From: Synechococcus sp. CC9311
GTDB taxonomy: Bacteria; Cyanobacteriota; Cyanobacteriia; PCC-6307; Cyanobiaceae
DNA: 64,000 nucleotides
Reading direction: 5' to 3'
NCBI RefSeq assembly: GCF_000014585.1
Contig: NC_008319.1
Location: forward strand, 1,736,001 to 1,800,000
A program made the position numbers and the translations under genes. Below, piece after piece: positions 45,459 to 56,077 of the stretch. Under the pieces are notes generated by a model, which saw nothing but the letters and a program-made list of their open reading frames with translations, was not told the DNA's origin and made no database searches. Position 1 is the first letter of the stretch, and each line of letters starts with the position of its first letter.

Positions 45459-46123
45459 TGAGATCACCTCTGCGCCAACTGGCCTATCGCTATCGCTGGA
45501 TTTACGACACCGTCACAGGGATCTCTGCGCTGAGTGTTGGAGGTGTAGATCGACTCCGCCGTCTTGGGCTCGAAGCGCTCGATCCTGTTCTGCCAAGGGG
45601 TGCCAGGGTGATGGACTTCTGCTGCGGCTCAGGAGAAGCGGCGGCGCCCTGGATCGAAGCAGGATTTCAGGTCACGGGGCTCGATGTCTCACCCAAGGTT
45701 CTGGAACTCGCCGCAACCCGCTACCCACTCCTGACATGCATTGAGGGGCTGGCAGAAGCTCCGCCCTGCGCACCAGCCAGCTTTGATGCCATTCAAATCA
45801 GCCTGGCGCTGCATGAATTCCCACGGACAGAACGTCAGCAGGTGTTGCTGTCCTGTTTGGAATTACTCAAACCAGGCGGCTGGCTTGTGGTTATCGATCT
45901 CCATCCTGCCGGTCCTCTTTTGCAACTCCCCCAACAGCTGTTTTGCGCTTTGTTTGAGACAGAAACTGCGATTGCATTGCTCGAGGACGATATCCCCAAG
46001 CAATTGCAGGAGATCGGCTTTACCAGTGTTGAGCAGTCTGTTCTGGCCGGGTCTGCTCTCCAACGCATCACAGCACGCTGCCCCTCCAGCGGCATGCTGG
46101 AGGTCACAGGGAAGATGCCATGA
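45458..46123 (+). CDS. SAM-dependent methyltransferase
   Basis: A 221-residue class I methyltransferase. Motif I is VMDFCCGSGEAAAPWIEAG, followed by VTGLDVSPKVLELA, FDAIQISLALHEFP (motif IV) and LLKPGGWLVVIDLHP. The substrate is unknown; the layout is like UbiE/MenG-type enzymes. The ATG shares one base with the recombinase stop and the 3' end overlaps cobO by 4, so all three genes are co-translated. Confidence 0.85.
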   Translation: MRSPLRQLAYRYRWIYDTVTGISALSVGGVDRLRRLGLEALDPVLPRGARVMDFCCGSGEAAAPWIEAGFQVTGLDVSPKVLELAATRYPLLTCIEGLAEAPPCAPASFDAIQISLALHEFPRTERQQVLLSCLELLKPGGWLVVIDLHPAGPLLQLPQQLFCALFETETAIALLEDDIPKQLQEIGFTSVEQSVLAGSALQRITARCPSSGMLEVTGKMP

Positions 46124-46824
46124 GCTCGGATCGAACGTCAGCCGGAAAGCCATCGTCTGTGGACCCATCAGGGTTAGATCAATCAGCCGAGTCACTGGGG
46201 ATGGGAGGCGATTTAGCCCCAGAGAAAGACGCGGATGCTTACAGAAAGCGCATGGAACGCCGACAAGACGTGCAGCGACAACGTGTCTCAGAGCGAAGTG
46301 TTGAAAAGGGATTGGTCCTGGTCTTCACCGGTCACGGCAAAGGAAAGACCACCGCGTCTCTGGGCCTGGCCTTAAGGACTCTGGGTCACGGACACCGTGT
46401 TGCCGTTGTCCAATTCATCAAAGGTGGATGGGAGCCTGGAGAAGCCAAAGCATTAAAAGCCTTTGGAGAGTCGCTGAGTTGGCATGCACTCGGAGAGGGT
46501 TTCACCTGGGAGACGCAAGATCGTGAACGTGATCGTCAGCTGGTGCAAGCAGCTTGGGACACCTCGCTCTCTTATCTCAGAGATCCCAAACAAAAGCTTG
46601 TGGTGCTGGACGAAGTGAATGTGGCGTTAAAACTTGGCTATCTCGAGTTGGATCAAGTCCTGCAAGGCCTCGAAGAGCGGCCTGAGCTCACCCACGTTGC
46701 TCTCACCGGCAGAGGAGCTCCGGACGGGCTGATCCAAAGAGCCGATTTAGTTACGGAAATGTCCCTCGTCAAGCACCCATTCCGGGAGCAGGGCGTCAAA
46801 GCACAGCAAGGAATTGAGTTCTGA
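46120..46824 (+). CDS. cobO: Cob(I)alamin adenosyltransferase (CobO/BtuR type)
   Basis: A 234-residue ATP:corrinoid adenosyltransferase. It has the P-loop VFTGHGKGKTTASLGLALRT, VAVVQFIKGGW, and the LVVLDEVNVALKLGYL Walker-B-like region, ending with the family's ...PFREQGVKAQQGIEF. The first 65 residues are a polar extension beyond the core. It makes adenosyl-corrinoid for (pseudo)cobalamin. Confidence 0.93.
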   Translation: MSSDRTSAGKPSSVDPSGLDQSAESLGMGGDLAPEKDADAYRKRMERRQDVQRQRVSERSVEKGLVLVFTGHGKGKTTASLGLALRTLGHGHRVAVVQFIKGGWEPGEAKALKAFGESLSWHALGEGFTWETQDRERDRQLVQAAWDTSLSYLRDPKQKLVVLDEVNVALKLGYLELDQVLQGLEERPELTHVALTGRGAPDGLIQRADLVTEMSLVKHPFREQGVKAQQGIEF

Positions 46825-46964
46825 ACAAATCGAGGTCTAATCAATGCGTCCACAGCGATCTGGGTGACTTCCATACCCAGTTGGCAGGGCAAGATCAGAA
46901 GCACATCAGCTTTCTCGATCCCTTAAGAACAGCCTTGCTACTGTCCTAAAGATAAGGATATTGA

Positions 46965-47672
<708 letters not shown>

Positions 47673-47680
47673 TCATCGTC

Positions 47681-48229
47681 ATGTCGAACTCAGATCTCGA
47701 AGCCAACATGCGCAAGTCGGTGGAAGCCACCCAGCGCAACTTCAACACCATTCGCACGGGCCGAGCCAATCCTTCGTTGTTGGATCGAATCAATGTTGAG
47801 TATTACGGCGCTGACACACCACTGAAGTCACTAGCCAGTCTCTCCACTCCCGACTCGCAAACGATTGCCGTTCAACCCTTCGATATGGGATCCCTGGCGC
47901 TTATCGAAAAAGCGATCGCCACGAGTGACTTGGGATTCACGCCCAACAACGACGGCAAGATCATTCGCATCAACGTGCCACCTCTCACAGAAGAGCGCAG
48001 AAAAGAGTTCTGCAAGCTTGCTGCAAAGTATTCAGAAGAGGGAAAGGTGGCATTGCGCAGCGTGCGTCGTGACGCGATTGACAAAATCAAGAAACAGGAA
48101 AAGGAGGGTGATCTTTCAGAGGATCAAAGCCGAGATGAGCAAGATCAAGTTCAGAAAACAACCGATCGTTTCATTGCAGAACTTGAAAAACATCTAGCTG
48201 ATAAAGAGGTTGAAATCCTCAAGGTTTGA
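47681..48229 (+). CDS. frr: Ribosome recycling factor
   Basis: A 182-residue protein that, with EF-G, splits ribosomes after termination. The family blocks are complete: [52 protein letters not shown] and the C-terminal helix with [18 protein letters not shown]. It overlaps the following flavoprotein gene by 4 bases (TTGA). Confidence 0.97.
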   Translation: MSNSDLEANMRKSVEATQRNFNTIRTGRANPSLLDRINVEYYGADTPLKSLASLSTPDSQTIAVQPFDMGSLALIEKAIATSDLGFTPNNDGKIIRINVPPLTEERRKEFCKLAAKYSEEGKVALRSVRRDAIDKIKKQEKEGDLSEDQSRDEQDQVQKTTDRFIAELEKHLADKEVEILKV

Positions 48230-49356
48230 GCACCACTGACGTTGTTGTTATCGGGGCCGGTGCAGCCGGCTCCAGCACGGCTTTCCATCTCGCCCACCTA
48301 GGACATCGCGTCACCGTTCTGGAACGCGAGCGTTCAGAGCGGATCAAACCATGCGGTGGTGGGATGGCGGCATCCGTTCAGCAGTGGTTCCCCTTCGACC
48401 TTCAACCAGCTGTGGATGACGTCATCCAACAGGTTGATTTCAGCTGGTGTCTCACTGATCCAGTGGTTGCTGAGCTTCCAGGTTCTGCACCATTCTGGAT
48501 CGTCAAACGTGAACGGCTTGACGCACTGTTGCTTCAGCAAGCGATCGCTTTAGGTGCAGAGCTGCGCCGACCCTTCGAGGTTGTAGACCTTGAACGAGAT
48601 GAAAACCACTGGCTTGTTCGCAGCAAAGACGGTGAAGTCATCGATGCCAAAGCCGTTGTTTTGGCTGATGGCTCAGGTTCTCCCTGGCCCACACGCTTTG
48701 GAATCGGCCCTCGAGCTCTCCACATGGCCAAGACGCTCTCTGTTCGACTCGAAGGAATGGGAACCTTGCAACCAGGAACAGCAAGGTTTGAATTTGGGCT
48801 CGTTCACCATGGTTTCGCCTGGGCGTTTCCTCTGGCGAACGGCATCAATGTGGGAGTTGGCACTTTTATTGGGCGACGGGCCAGTGACGCGGAAGCCGTG
48901 CTCGAGCAACTCCTACCGGATCTGGGGTTTTCTTCCACAGACGGGCTGCGACAAAACGCCGATTTAAGAGTTTGGAATGGCCACACACCCCTCCATGGCA
49001 AAGGCATCGTGGCAGTAGGGGATGCCGCATCGCTCTGCGATCCCTTTCTGGCCGAAGGCCTCAGGCCATCGCTAATGAGCGGCTGCGAAGCAGCAGCCAG
49101 TCTTGATTCTTGGCTGAATGGGACTCAGCCAGATCTGTCCAACTACACAGCGAGCATGCGCGAACGTTGGGGCGATTCGATGGCTTGGGGACGCCGCATA
49201 GCCCAAGTGTTTTATCGATTTCCGAAAGTGGGCTATCAACTCGGAATCAAGCGCCCCACTGCGCCGCAGCGCATTGCCCAAATTCTTTCTGGTGAGATGG
49301 GATACGGCGACATCGCGCAGAGGGTCATCCGCCGATTGATGCTGCAAAGGGGTTAA
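48226..49356 (+). CDS. Geranylgeranyl-reductase-family flavoprotein
   Basis: A 376-residue FAD enzyme of the geranylgeranyl reductase family. The dinucleotide motif is [18 protein letters not shown]; later come [18 protein letters not shown] and [22 protein letters not shown]. It is shorter and more divergent than ChlP. The only start that preserves the N-terminal beta-strand is TTG 48226, overlapping the frr stop. The substrate is unknown; it could act on isoprenoid side chains. The 3' end overlaps the photolyase gene by 4 bases. Confidence 0.84.
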   Translation: MSTTDVVVIGAGAAGSSTAFHLAHLGHRVTVLERERSERIKPCGGGMAASVQQWFPFDLQPAVDDVIQQVDFSWCLTDPVVAELPGSAPFWIVKRERLDALLLQQAIALGAELRRPFEVVDLERDENHWLVRSKDGEVIDAKAVVLADGSGSPWPTRFGIGPRALHMAKTLSVRLEGMGTLQPGTARFEFGLVHHGFAWAFPLANGINVGVGTFIGRRASDAEAVLEQLLPDLGFSSTDGLRQNADLRVWNGHTPLHGKGIVAVGDAASLCDPFLAEGLRPSLMSGCEAAASLDSWLNGTQPDLSNYTASMRERWGDSMAWGRRIAQVFYRFPKVGYQLGIKRPTAPQRIAQILSGEMGYGDIAQRVIRRLMLQRG

Positions 49357-50867
49357 AGATCAAGCGTTAGCTGTTGTGAACCATCGGGCCTAGGGTTTCG
49401 TCGTCGTCGATGGCGGCCCTTGCCTGTAGGTGCCAAGCCCGAACGTCTCGACCCGTGACGCTGCTGAATGCCATCGGCAATGGCAGAAAACCCAGAGCGC
49501 TCCCTGATCGCCCAAATCCTCTGCTTGGCTTCCCTCGCCGCAAGCGCAGGTTCCACCATGGGCAAGGGATAGTCCACTCCAAGCTGGAGCCCAGCTTGTC
49601 GTTGCGCTGCCGTCGACAACTTCCACGGCTCATGCACGTAGACATTGGAAACGAGATGGAGTTCAGGCACCCAAGTGCGAATGAATTCACCGTTCAAGTC
49701 ATGGTCTTGCCCCTGCTTGATCGGGTTGTAAACCCGAACGGTATTGATGGCCGTACTGCCTGACTGCATCTGGCACTGGCTCCAATGGATTCCGGGCTCA
49801 TAGTCCACGAACTGCCGCGCCAGATGAAGGCCGCTATCACGCCACGGCAACCAGAGGTGGTAGCTGGCAAATGACATCAACATCGCTCGCATCCTGAAGT
49901 TGATCCAACCGTGGGCCCGCAAGGCACGCATGCAGGCATCTACGAAAGGCACTCCAGTGCGTCCCTCAGCCCAGGCGAGGAGCCGCTGATCATTCGTGCA
50001 GCGCAGCCCACGCATGAACGGATGAAAATCTTCGAATTCAATCGACGGCTGCGCTTCAAGCTTTTGAATGAAGTGACAATGCCAATGCAAACGGGACTCG
50101 AAGCTGCTAATTCCACGGCCGCTGAAGCCACGGCTTGTTTGGATCACCTCTCGCATCGAAAGACATCCCCAGGTGAGATAAGCGGAGAGCCGAGAACAAC
50201 CGGTGAAAGCGGTGTTGGGGCTGGAAATGGAGCGCGCATACCCCGGCGCCCGATGTTCGAGGAAATCATCCAGTTCCAGCAATGCCATCGACCGGCCACC
50301 GCTTTGGCGATGCGGGCATGGATCAGATGCCAACGTCGGATGGGGGCAGTCAGGAATAACGCCGGCATCGATCCCCTCGATGGATGGCAGACCTAACGGG
50401 GATGGAGTGATCGGTTCGGCCATCTGCGCTTCCCAGCGTTTAGCCCAACGAGTGCGCGAACGCAGCCGGCGGATCACACCAAACTGGGGGATTTCCTTCC
50501 AAGCGATGCCGTGCTGCCGGCACCAAAGGGCTACCCGTTGGTCGCGCTGATAGGTCCAACCATTGCCGGTTTCCTCATGGCTCCAGAGCGCCTCAAGACC
50601 AAATTGACGATGGGCTCGCTCGAACACCTCCACCACATCACCACTGCGGACCAAAAGCGGTTGGCCTAGCGCCGCAAGAGCCAGGCGCAAATCCAGCAAA
50701 GACTCCCGACAAAACAACCACTGCCTCTCCGAGGCGTCTTGCTGCTGCCACAACTCGGGCTCAACGACATAAAGCGGGAGAACTGGTCCCCTGAGCAAGG
50801 CCTGCTGCAAAGGCTTGTGATCTTTCACCCGAAGGTCTCGCTTGAACCAGACAAGCTGGAGCGCCAT
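49353..50867 (-). CDS. Cryptochrome/photolyase-family protein
   Basis: A 504-residue flavoprotein. The N-terminal alpha/beta domain (LVWFKRDLRVKDHKPLQQAL) would hold an antenna. The FAD domain follows, including SRLSAYLTWGCLSMREV, TGVPFVDACMRALRAHGWIN and LARQFVDYEPGIHWSQCQMQ. The segment around CQMQSGSTAINTVRVYNPIKQ differs from classical CPD photolyase and is shared by a marine cyanobacterial branch. DNA repair with blue light is the default function; the lesion is not determinable. The C-terminus is a basic low-complexity tail (KGRHRRRRNPRP). It is convergent with the flavoprotein gene. Confidence 0.86.
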   Translation of the reverse strand: MALQLVWFKRDLRVKDHKPLQQALLRGPVLPLYVVEPELWQQQDASERQWLFCRESLLDLRLALAALGQPLLVRSGDVVEVFERAHRQFGLEALWSHEETGNGWTYQRDQRVALWCRQHGIAWKEIPQFGVIRRLRSRTRWAKRWEAQMAEPITPSPLGLPSIEGIDAGVIPDCPHPTLASDPCPHRQSGGRSMALLELDDFLEHRAPGYARSISSPNTAFTGCSRLSAYLTWGCLSMREVIQTSRGFSGRGISSFESRLHWHCHFIQKLEAQPSIEFEDFHPFMRGLRCTNDQRLLAWAEGRTGVPFVDACMRALRAHGWINFRMRAMLMSFASYHLWLPWRDSGLHLARQFVDYEPGIHWSQCQMQSGSTAINTVRVYNPIKQGQDHDLNGEFIRTWVPELHLVSNVYVHEPWKLSTAAQRQAGLQLGVDYPLPMVEPALAAREAKQRIWAIRERSGFSAIADGIQQRHGSRRSGLAPTGKGRHRRRRNPRPDGSQQLTLDL

Positions 50868-50955
50868 TGAAGCCGACCCCCCTAAAGCCTCATCGATTGA
50901 CCCTAACGATGGAGTACAGACTCAGCGAGCCTCTGTTGCAAGCCTCTGAAATGAA

Positions 50956-50983
50956 ACGCCCTTGCTCTATTGAGTGAGGGCGT
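50956..50983 (-). terminator. Terminator of the transaldolase transcript
   Basis: A 12-bp stem (ACGCCCTTGCTC / GAGTGAGGGCGT, with two G-U type pairs) and a TATT loop, 32 bases past the transaldolase stop. On the minus strand it is followed by TTTCATTTC. It separates the ftsI/tal transcript from the photolyase gene. Confidence 0.75.
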
Positions 50984-51014
50984 ACTTGATGGCAAAAGCC
51001 TCAAACCAGCTCGA

Positions 51015-52187
51015 TCAAACAGCAGTCAAGGACAAAGCACCACCGAAACCCAAACGCACATCGTCTGGTGTCAAACGACCGTCATGATCTTGGTCTAAGG
51101 CGTCAAAGACCGCATCACTTCCCAACCATTCATCGCGGGTGATGCAACCATCGCCGTTGAAGTCGTTCAACATAAAAATTTCTTGAACGGCATGGCTAAA
51201 TGCGGATCCACCCTCAAGCTGAGCCAAACGGTGCGCGAGTTGCTGCTCGAGAGTTTCGATCGCTTTGCTGAAACCTTTGATGCCTTCACTGAGCTTGTCA
51301 GTGGCCATTCGATCTTCAGCCATCATTGAGATGAAGAGCTCCTGATCTACGTGCATTTGCTCTGAAACAGGAGCGAGATTCGCAGGATCAAGCTTGCGAA
51401 TTAGCGCAGCATCACTACTTCGCAATTGGTCCAGCAATTTCGGGGAAATTGTCAATAGATCACAACCGGCAAGCTCAGTGATCTCATCAAGATTGCGGAA
51501 GCTAGCTCCCATGATTTCGGTTTTATACCCGTATGTCTTGAAGTAGTTGAAGATGCTGGTGACTGAAATCACACCAGGATCTTCGGGACCTGGATAGGAA
51601 TCGCGTCCTGTGTCGGCCTTGAACCAATCGAGAATGCGACCCACAAATGGCGAGATCAAGGTCACGCTTGCCTCAGCGCAAGCCACAGCTTGAGAGAAGC
51701 CAAACAACAGGGTGAGGTTGCAATGAATTCCATCCTTCTCAAGAACTTCAGCCGCTTTAATTCCCTCCCAAGTGGAGGCAATTTTGATCAAAACACGATC
51801 ATTACTGATTCCTGAGTCGTTGTAGAGGCGAATAAGCTTCCGCCCTTTTTCAATCGTTGCCTCGGTGTCATAACTCAGGCGGGCATCCACTTCCGTTGAA
51901 ACTCGGCCAGGAACGATCTTCAGAATTTCCTTTCCGAATATCACGCTGATTTCATCAAGCGCTTCGTGAACCACTTGCTCCACCGGAGCGCTCTCTCCTA
52001 AAAGCCGGCGAGATGACCGCAGAGCTTCATCAATGAGATTCTCATAAGCAGGAATCTGAGCTGCAGCAAGGATCAGGGAGGGGTTGGTCGTCGCATCACG
52101 AGGAGTGAAACGCCTGATCGCTTCGAGATCACCCGTATCGGCCACCACCACTGTCATGGCGGAAAGCTGCTCAAGGAGGGTGGCCAT
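51015..52187 (-). CDS. tal: Transaldolase with C-terminal EF-hand pair
   Basis: A 390-residue protein. Residues 1 to about 325 are a TalB-type transaldolase of the pentose phosphate pathway, with TTNPSLIL, the Schiff-base lysine in [12 protein letters not shown], and [17 protein letters not shown]. The last 50 residues carry two EF-hands: [13 protein letters not shown] (342-354) and [13 protein letters not shown] (365-377), each with the acidic positions for Ca2+. This fusion suggests calcium control of sugar-phosphate flux; that is inference. It lies 54 bases after ftsI. Confidence 0.95.
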   Translation of the reverse strand: MATLLEQLSAMTVVVADTGDLEAIRRFTPRDATTNPSLILAAAQIPAYENLIDEALRSSRRLLGESAPVEQVVHEALDEISVIFGKEILKIVPGRVSTEVDARLSYDTEATIEKGRKLIRLYNDSGISNDRVLIKIASTWEGIKAAEVLEKDGIHCNLTLLFGFSQAVACAEASVTLISPFVGRILDWFKADTGRDSYPGPEDPGVISVTSIFNYFKTYGYKTEIMGASFRNLDEITELAGCDLLTISPKLLDQLRSSDAALIRKLDPANLAPVSEQMHVDQELFISMMAEDRMATDKLSEGIKGFSKAIETLEQQLAHRLAQLEGGSAFSHAVQEIFMLNDFNGDGCITRDEWLGSDAVFDALDQDHDGRLTPDDVRLGFGGALSLTAV

Positions 52188-52241
52188 GGCGCACTTAAAA
52201 CTCTATGAATTCAAAGTAGCGACGTTTTTCAAACTGACAGC

Positions 52242-54053
52242 TCAGGGGAGAGATGTGTCCGTTTGTGCAGATTTAACCGGGCCACTTGGTGGAATTTTTT
52301 CAATCACCAAAAGCCCATCAATGATGGATTTAGCCACAGGCAAAGCCACAGTTGAGCCATAGGCATGGGCCCCTTGTGGTTCATCAACCACCACCAGCAC
52401 GACATAACGAGGGTTCTCTATCGGAAGCGTTGCGACAAAACTGCAAATCAGAGCTCCTGGGACATACACACCATTCACTGCCTTTTGGGCCGTGCCTGTT
52501 TTGCCACCAATGCGATAACCAGGGGTGCGAACCCCCTTACCACTACCTTTTTCCACCACTGATTCCATCCAGTTCAAAACCGTGCGAGTGACCTCTGGGC
52601 GGAGCAGGGGCTGTCCCATCCGCGCTCCACTTGGCGCCAACGCATGACCAGCCCTTAAACCACGAGTGATGTGAGGGCTCACAAGCCTCCCGCCATTGGC
52701 GATCAGTGCGTGGAGTTGAACAAGCTTGAGAGGCGTGAGCGAGAAGCCTTGACCAAATGCTGCGGTTGCTGGCTCGATGGCCTGAGTGGTGAATTGCTCC
52801 TTGGTCTTCAACTGGCCCGCCACCGCACCTGGAAGGTCTGTATCCGGCTTCGCATCGAGCCCAAGTCGGTTCAACCAGTCCCAGTAATTAGAGGGACGCA
52901 TTTTGCGCATCGCCTGGACCATGCCGACATTGCTCGACACCTGAAGCACCGTTGCAAAATCCACAACGCCATTGCCCTTGCGGTCGTGGTTGCGAATCGG
53001 CCAGCCACCAATGGTGAGGGCCCCACTGTCGTAAACCGTCTCATTGGGTTGGATCACACCTTCTTGCAGCGCTAAAGCCAAATTGATCGGTTTAAAAGTT
53101 GACCCCGGTTCGTAAAGATCTTGAACGGACCATTCCCTAAAACGTTCTGGCTTGAAGTCCCAATAACGATTCGCGTCATACGTCGGCGTTGAGGCGAGCG
53201 CCATTAATTCGCCATTGAGGACATCCATCACGATTGCCACTCCCTTTTTGGCTTTCCAGGTTTTTACCTGTGCCGTCAGCGCCTTTGCAGCCAGCTCCTG
53301 CAAGCGAGCATCCAAGGTGAGCTGCAATCTCAGGTCATCCCCGAAAAACACCCCGGGGGCCAGGTTGTCTGGCAACGGAGTTCCATCTGCTCCGCGACGA
53401 AGACTACGGGCCTGTTCGTGGCGCTGGAGATCTTCATCACGACTTTGCTCCAGCCCCGCCTGAGGCTGACGCTCTTGATTGAGGAAACCAACGACATTGG
53501 CAAAGAGAGATCCCTGCGGATAAACGCGGTAGGGATAGGGCTCGAGATCGATGCCACTGATTCCTAGGGAACGAACTGTTGTTGCTGTTTCAGGGTCGAC
53601 GCCCTCCGCCAACTTGATGCCAGAAGAGCTGTCTCCCATTCTTTTGTTGATCTCGCCAGTCGAAAGGGCCAACACGGGAGACAGGAGTGCAGCAACCTCT
53701 TTACGGTCACGAATCAGCGTTGGCTCGTCGCCAGGAAAGTTGAAGTAACGAGGATGGGCCCAGAGTCGGTAGCGCTCCTCGTCTAAGGCCACGAGTCTGC
53801 CGTTGCGATCCACTATCGGCCGACGGCTGCCAAGGGGCTTGGTGCGTTGCGTTTGCACCAATCGGGCCCGCGTCTCCAACTCAGAGGCTTGAAAAATCTG
53901 TAGCCAGGCCATACGCCCGACCAATCCAAACAAGCCTGCACACAGCAGGACAAACACCACTTTCATTCGACCGGCCGGCACCGGCTCAAGACGGATCACC
54001 CGTCGTCGTTCACGACGAGCCTTGGAGGTCGAGCCTTGCCGGTTGGCTGGCAT
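52242..54053 (-). CDS. ftsI: Peptidoglycan D,D-transpeptidase FtsI (PBP2/PBP3 family)
   Basis: A 603-residue class B penicillin-binding protein of the septum. A transmembrane anchor (about 31-50) is followed by the dimerisation domain and the transpeptidase: SxxK at STFK (318-321), SxN at SSN (373-375) and the KTGT triad in IGGKTGTAQK. It starts 4 bases after the small membrane protein in the FtsL position, which supports the septal FtsI identity. Confidence 0.93.
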   Translation of the reverse strand: MPANRQGSTSKARRERRRVIRLEPVPAGRMKVVFVLLCAGLFGLVGRMAWLQIFQASELETRARLVQTQRTKPLGSRRPIVDRNGRLVALDEERYRLWAHPRYFNFPGDEPTLIRDRKEVAALLSPVLALSTGEINKRMGDSSSGIKLAEGVDPETATTVRSLGISGIDLEPYPYRVYPQGSLFANVVGFLNQERQPQAGLEQSRDEDLQRHEQARSLRRGADGTPLPDNLAPGVFFGDDLRLQLTLDARLQELAAKALTAQVKTWKAKKGVAIVMDVLNGELMALASTPTYDANRYWDFKPERFREWSVQDLYEPGSTFKPINLALALQEGVIQPNETVYDSGALTIGGWPIRNHDRKGNGVVDFATVLQVSSNVGMVQAMRKMRPSNYWDWLNRLGLDAKPDTDLPGAVAGQLKTKEQFTTQAIEPATAAFGQGFSLTPLKLVQLHALIANGGRLVSPHITRGLRAGHALAPSGARMGQPLLRPEVTRTVLNWMESVVEKGSGKGVRTPGYRIGGKTGTAQKAVNGVYVPGALICSFVATLPIENPRYVVLVVVDEPQGAHAYGSTVALPVAKSIIDGLLVIEKIPPSGPVKSAQTDTSLP

Positions 54054-54057
54054 CTGT

Positions 54058-54513
54058 TTAATACCCGTGATGAATTGAACGATCCATCAAGGAGCCAATG
54101 AAAGCCAGATGATCGTGGGATCCGCCGGATTCCGCCTCAGTGGGACGTTCGAGATACAACAATTTTTCTGCGGTCGTCGGAACCATCGACTTTGGCGTCT
54201 GGGTTCGATCGAGGAGATAACGCTCCAGCATGGCTGTGGACTCCGTCAGCCGATGGCCCACACCTCGTGTGTTCTCCAAGCGTTCAAAGGCGACCGTCCA
54301 GCGGTATTGCCAGTGAAGAGTGAGGCCACTGAGAGCCAGCACGGCTGTAAAAACACCAATCAAACTGCCATCAGCCGCACGATGAAGGCCAGCAAGCAGA
54401 GGAGAGCGGCGTGCAACACGCTTGGCCGACAGTGAGCCCTGGATGAGCTCGAAGGCACCAGTGGCTGATGCATGTTCCTGTGGAGCAGGTTGAGTTTGGG
54501 GAACCGCGACCAC
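54058..54513 (-). CDS. FtsL-like single-pass membrane protein
   Basis: A 151-residue protein with a polar N-terminus, one transmembrane helix (about 51-67, LIGVFTAVLALSGLTLHW) and a heptad-like helix (about 68-105) containing ERLENTRGVGHRLTESTAML. The position directly before ftsI and this topology match FtsL, the divisome coiled-coil partner. Sequence similarity to FtsL is too weak to name it. Confidence 0.7.
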   Translation of the reverse strand: MVAVPQTQPAPQEHASATGAFELIQGSLSAKRVARRSPLLAGLHRAADGSLIGVFTAVLALSGLTLHWQYRWTVAFERLENTRGVGHRLTESTAMLERYLLDRTQTPKSMVPTTAEKLLYLERPTEAESGGSHDHLAFIGSLMDRSIHHGY

Positions 54514-54600
54514 TTTGAACGAATATGGTGATTCGCCAGTGAACCACCCGTATGGTCCGCCCGCAAGGCTGAAATGTCTTACAGCATCAGGGAAATTGGC

Positions 54601-55947
54601 TCAACTTCCGAGCAAGACAAGATTCAGGAAGGTGACACCGTTCCAGAGAGCATGCATCACCACACAAGGAAGAAGACGACCACTGCTCAAACGCAGCAAT
54701 GCCAACCCCAAACCAAGAACCAATAAAGGAAGTAATTCACCAATGCTGAGGTGAGCAACCGCAAACACAAGGGCGCTACCGAACACGCTCCAACCACGCC
54801 CGAACGAACGTCCTAAAACCGGCAACAACACCCCACGGAATACGGTTTCTTCAAACAAAGGGGCTAACACAACCGCGGTGATGGCCAGCAGAAACAAGGC
54901 CAACGGATCTCTGCCGTTCAGCACCATTTCCAGCAATGGATTACTGCCTCCCTGATCGCCGATAAACCGACTCATCAGCCAACCGGTCAACACCACTGGT
55001 GGCATCACCATCAACCAGGCGCGACCGCCCTGAAACAGAGCTGTCCACCACGGGCGCACGCGCCACTGCAGCCAACCGCCTGCAGGCACCAAACGTTGAT
55101 CCAGACCATCAAGCTGACTTTTAAGAATGAGAAGCGGTGGCGTTGCTAAAGCGCAATAGCCAATGAGCACAGCCACCGACTGGTTGAGCGGCGCCGCAAT
55201 GCTCCGAGCCACCAAGGCTGAAAGAGGCGTTACAAGAAGCGGGACCAACACCTCACCCAACACAACAAAACCGCCAGCGATCAGAAGCACCATGTCAACC
55301 AAGCCAAGGGGAGCGGCTTGCAGCTCAGGCCAGGCGGACTGCTTTCGGCGAAAAAGCAACCAAAGCTGCCGAACCAGCAGAAGAGATCCCAACAACAACG
55401 CTCCGAGCGGCATCAGCTCACTGAGAACAAGACGTCGGGCCGCGGCCTTGGCTGCTGAGCTTTCCACACAATCAGCCTGGACCCCTCCCAGCGCTTCACA
55501 GACCAGACGCTGGGTTAAGGGATCAGGACTGTTATCAGTCAACAGGTCTTGATCACGAGAGGAGAGATCGCGAGGAAGGGGCTCGGTGGCCAGGGTCTCC
55601 TGAAGCGTCCGAAGGTTGGGTAGCTGGAGTGGAGTCTCCAGCAGGGTCTTGCGACGCCCTGGGTCGTTTTCTAACGATGCAAATAAGAGTGTTTGGCGAT
55701 CACTGAGGCTGTCGAGAGGGATCTCTCTAAGAGTTTCAAGCAAGCTCTTGGCTGGATCTTGGCCAACAAGCAGAGGTTTGAGCGATGGCGTCAACGCCGG
55801 TTCGGCCAACAACGCAAGCTCTTGCTGCTCCAAAGACAACGCGGGAGCCACAGAGGGTCGCCCGAGGCTATCCATCAAGCCGAGGAACCAAACGCTGCAA
55901 GCCAGCACCATCGAAACGACAGCCAAAAGGACTTTCCACTTGGGCAC
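54601..55947 (-). CDS. CPBP-family intramembrane metalloprotease
   Basis: A 448-residue membrane protein if started at GTG 55947 (MPKWKVLLAVVSM, directly before the first helix). The longer frame to 56232 would overlap a divergent gene and is Arg-rich, so it is not used. A luminal region of about 165 residues lies between the first helix and the protease domain. The protease motif is intact: LFEETVFRGVLLP, then VFAVAHLS and VMHALWNGV. Such CAAX/bacteriocin-processing proteases cut substrates in the membrane. Confidence 0.85.
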   Translation of the reverse strand: MPKWKVLLAVVSMVLACSVWFLGLMDSLGRPSVAPALSLEQQELALLAEPALTPSLKPLLVGQDPAKSLLETLREIPLDSLSDRQTLLFASLENDPGRRKTLLETPLQLPNLRTLQETLATEPLPRDLSSRDQDLLTDNSPDPLTQRLVCEALGGVQADCVESSAAKAAARRLVLSELMPLGALLLGSLLLVRQLWLLFRRKQSAWPELQAAPLGLVDMVLLIAGGFVVLGEVLVPLLVTPLSALVARSIAAPLNQSVAVLIGYCALATPPLLILKSQLDGLDQRLVPAGGWLQWRVRPWWTALFQGGRAWLMVMPPVVLTGWLMSRFIGDQGGSNPLLEMVLNGRDPLALFLLAITAVVLAPLFEETVFRGVLLPVLGRSFGRGWSVFGSALVFAVAHLSIGELLPLLVLGLGLALLRLSSGRLLPCVVMHALWNGVTFLNLVLLGS

Positions 55948-56077
55948 TGCGTTTGAACGTCCGTTCAGCGGGCTGGTCAACAGACGATGGGCGACTGCAA
56001 CCAATTCTCTCCGGCGAAGGGCTGCCAACAACCGATTTTGACCATTTCGGCGTGTAATTCGACCGTGCGCCCATACG

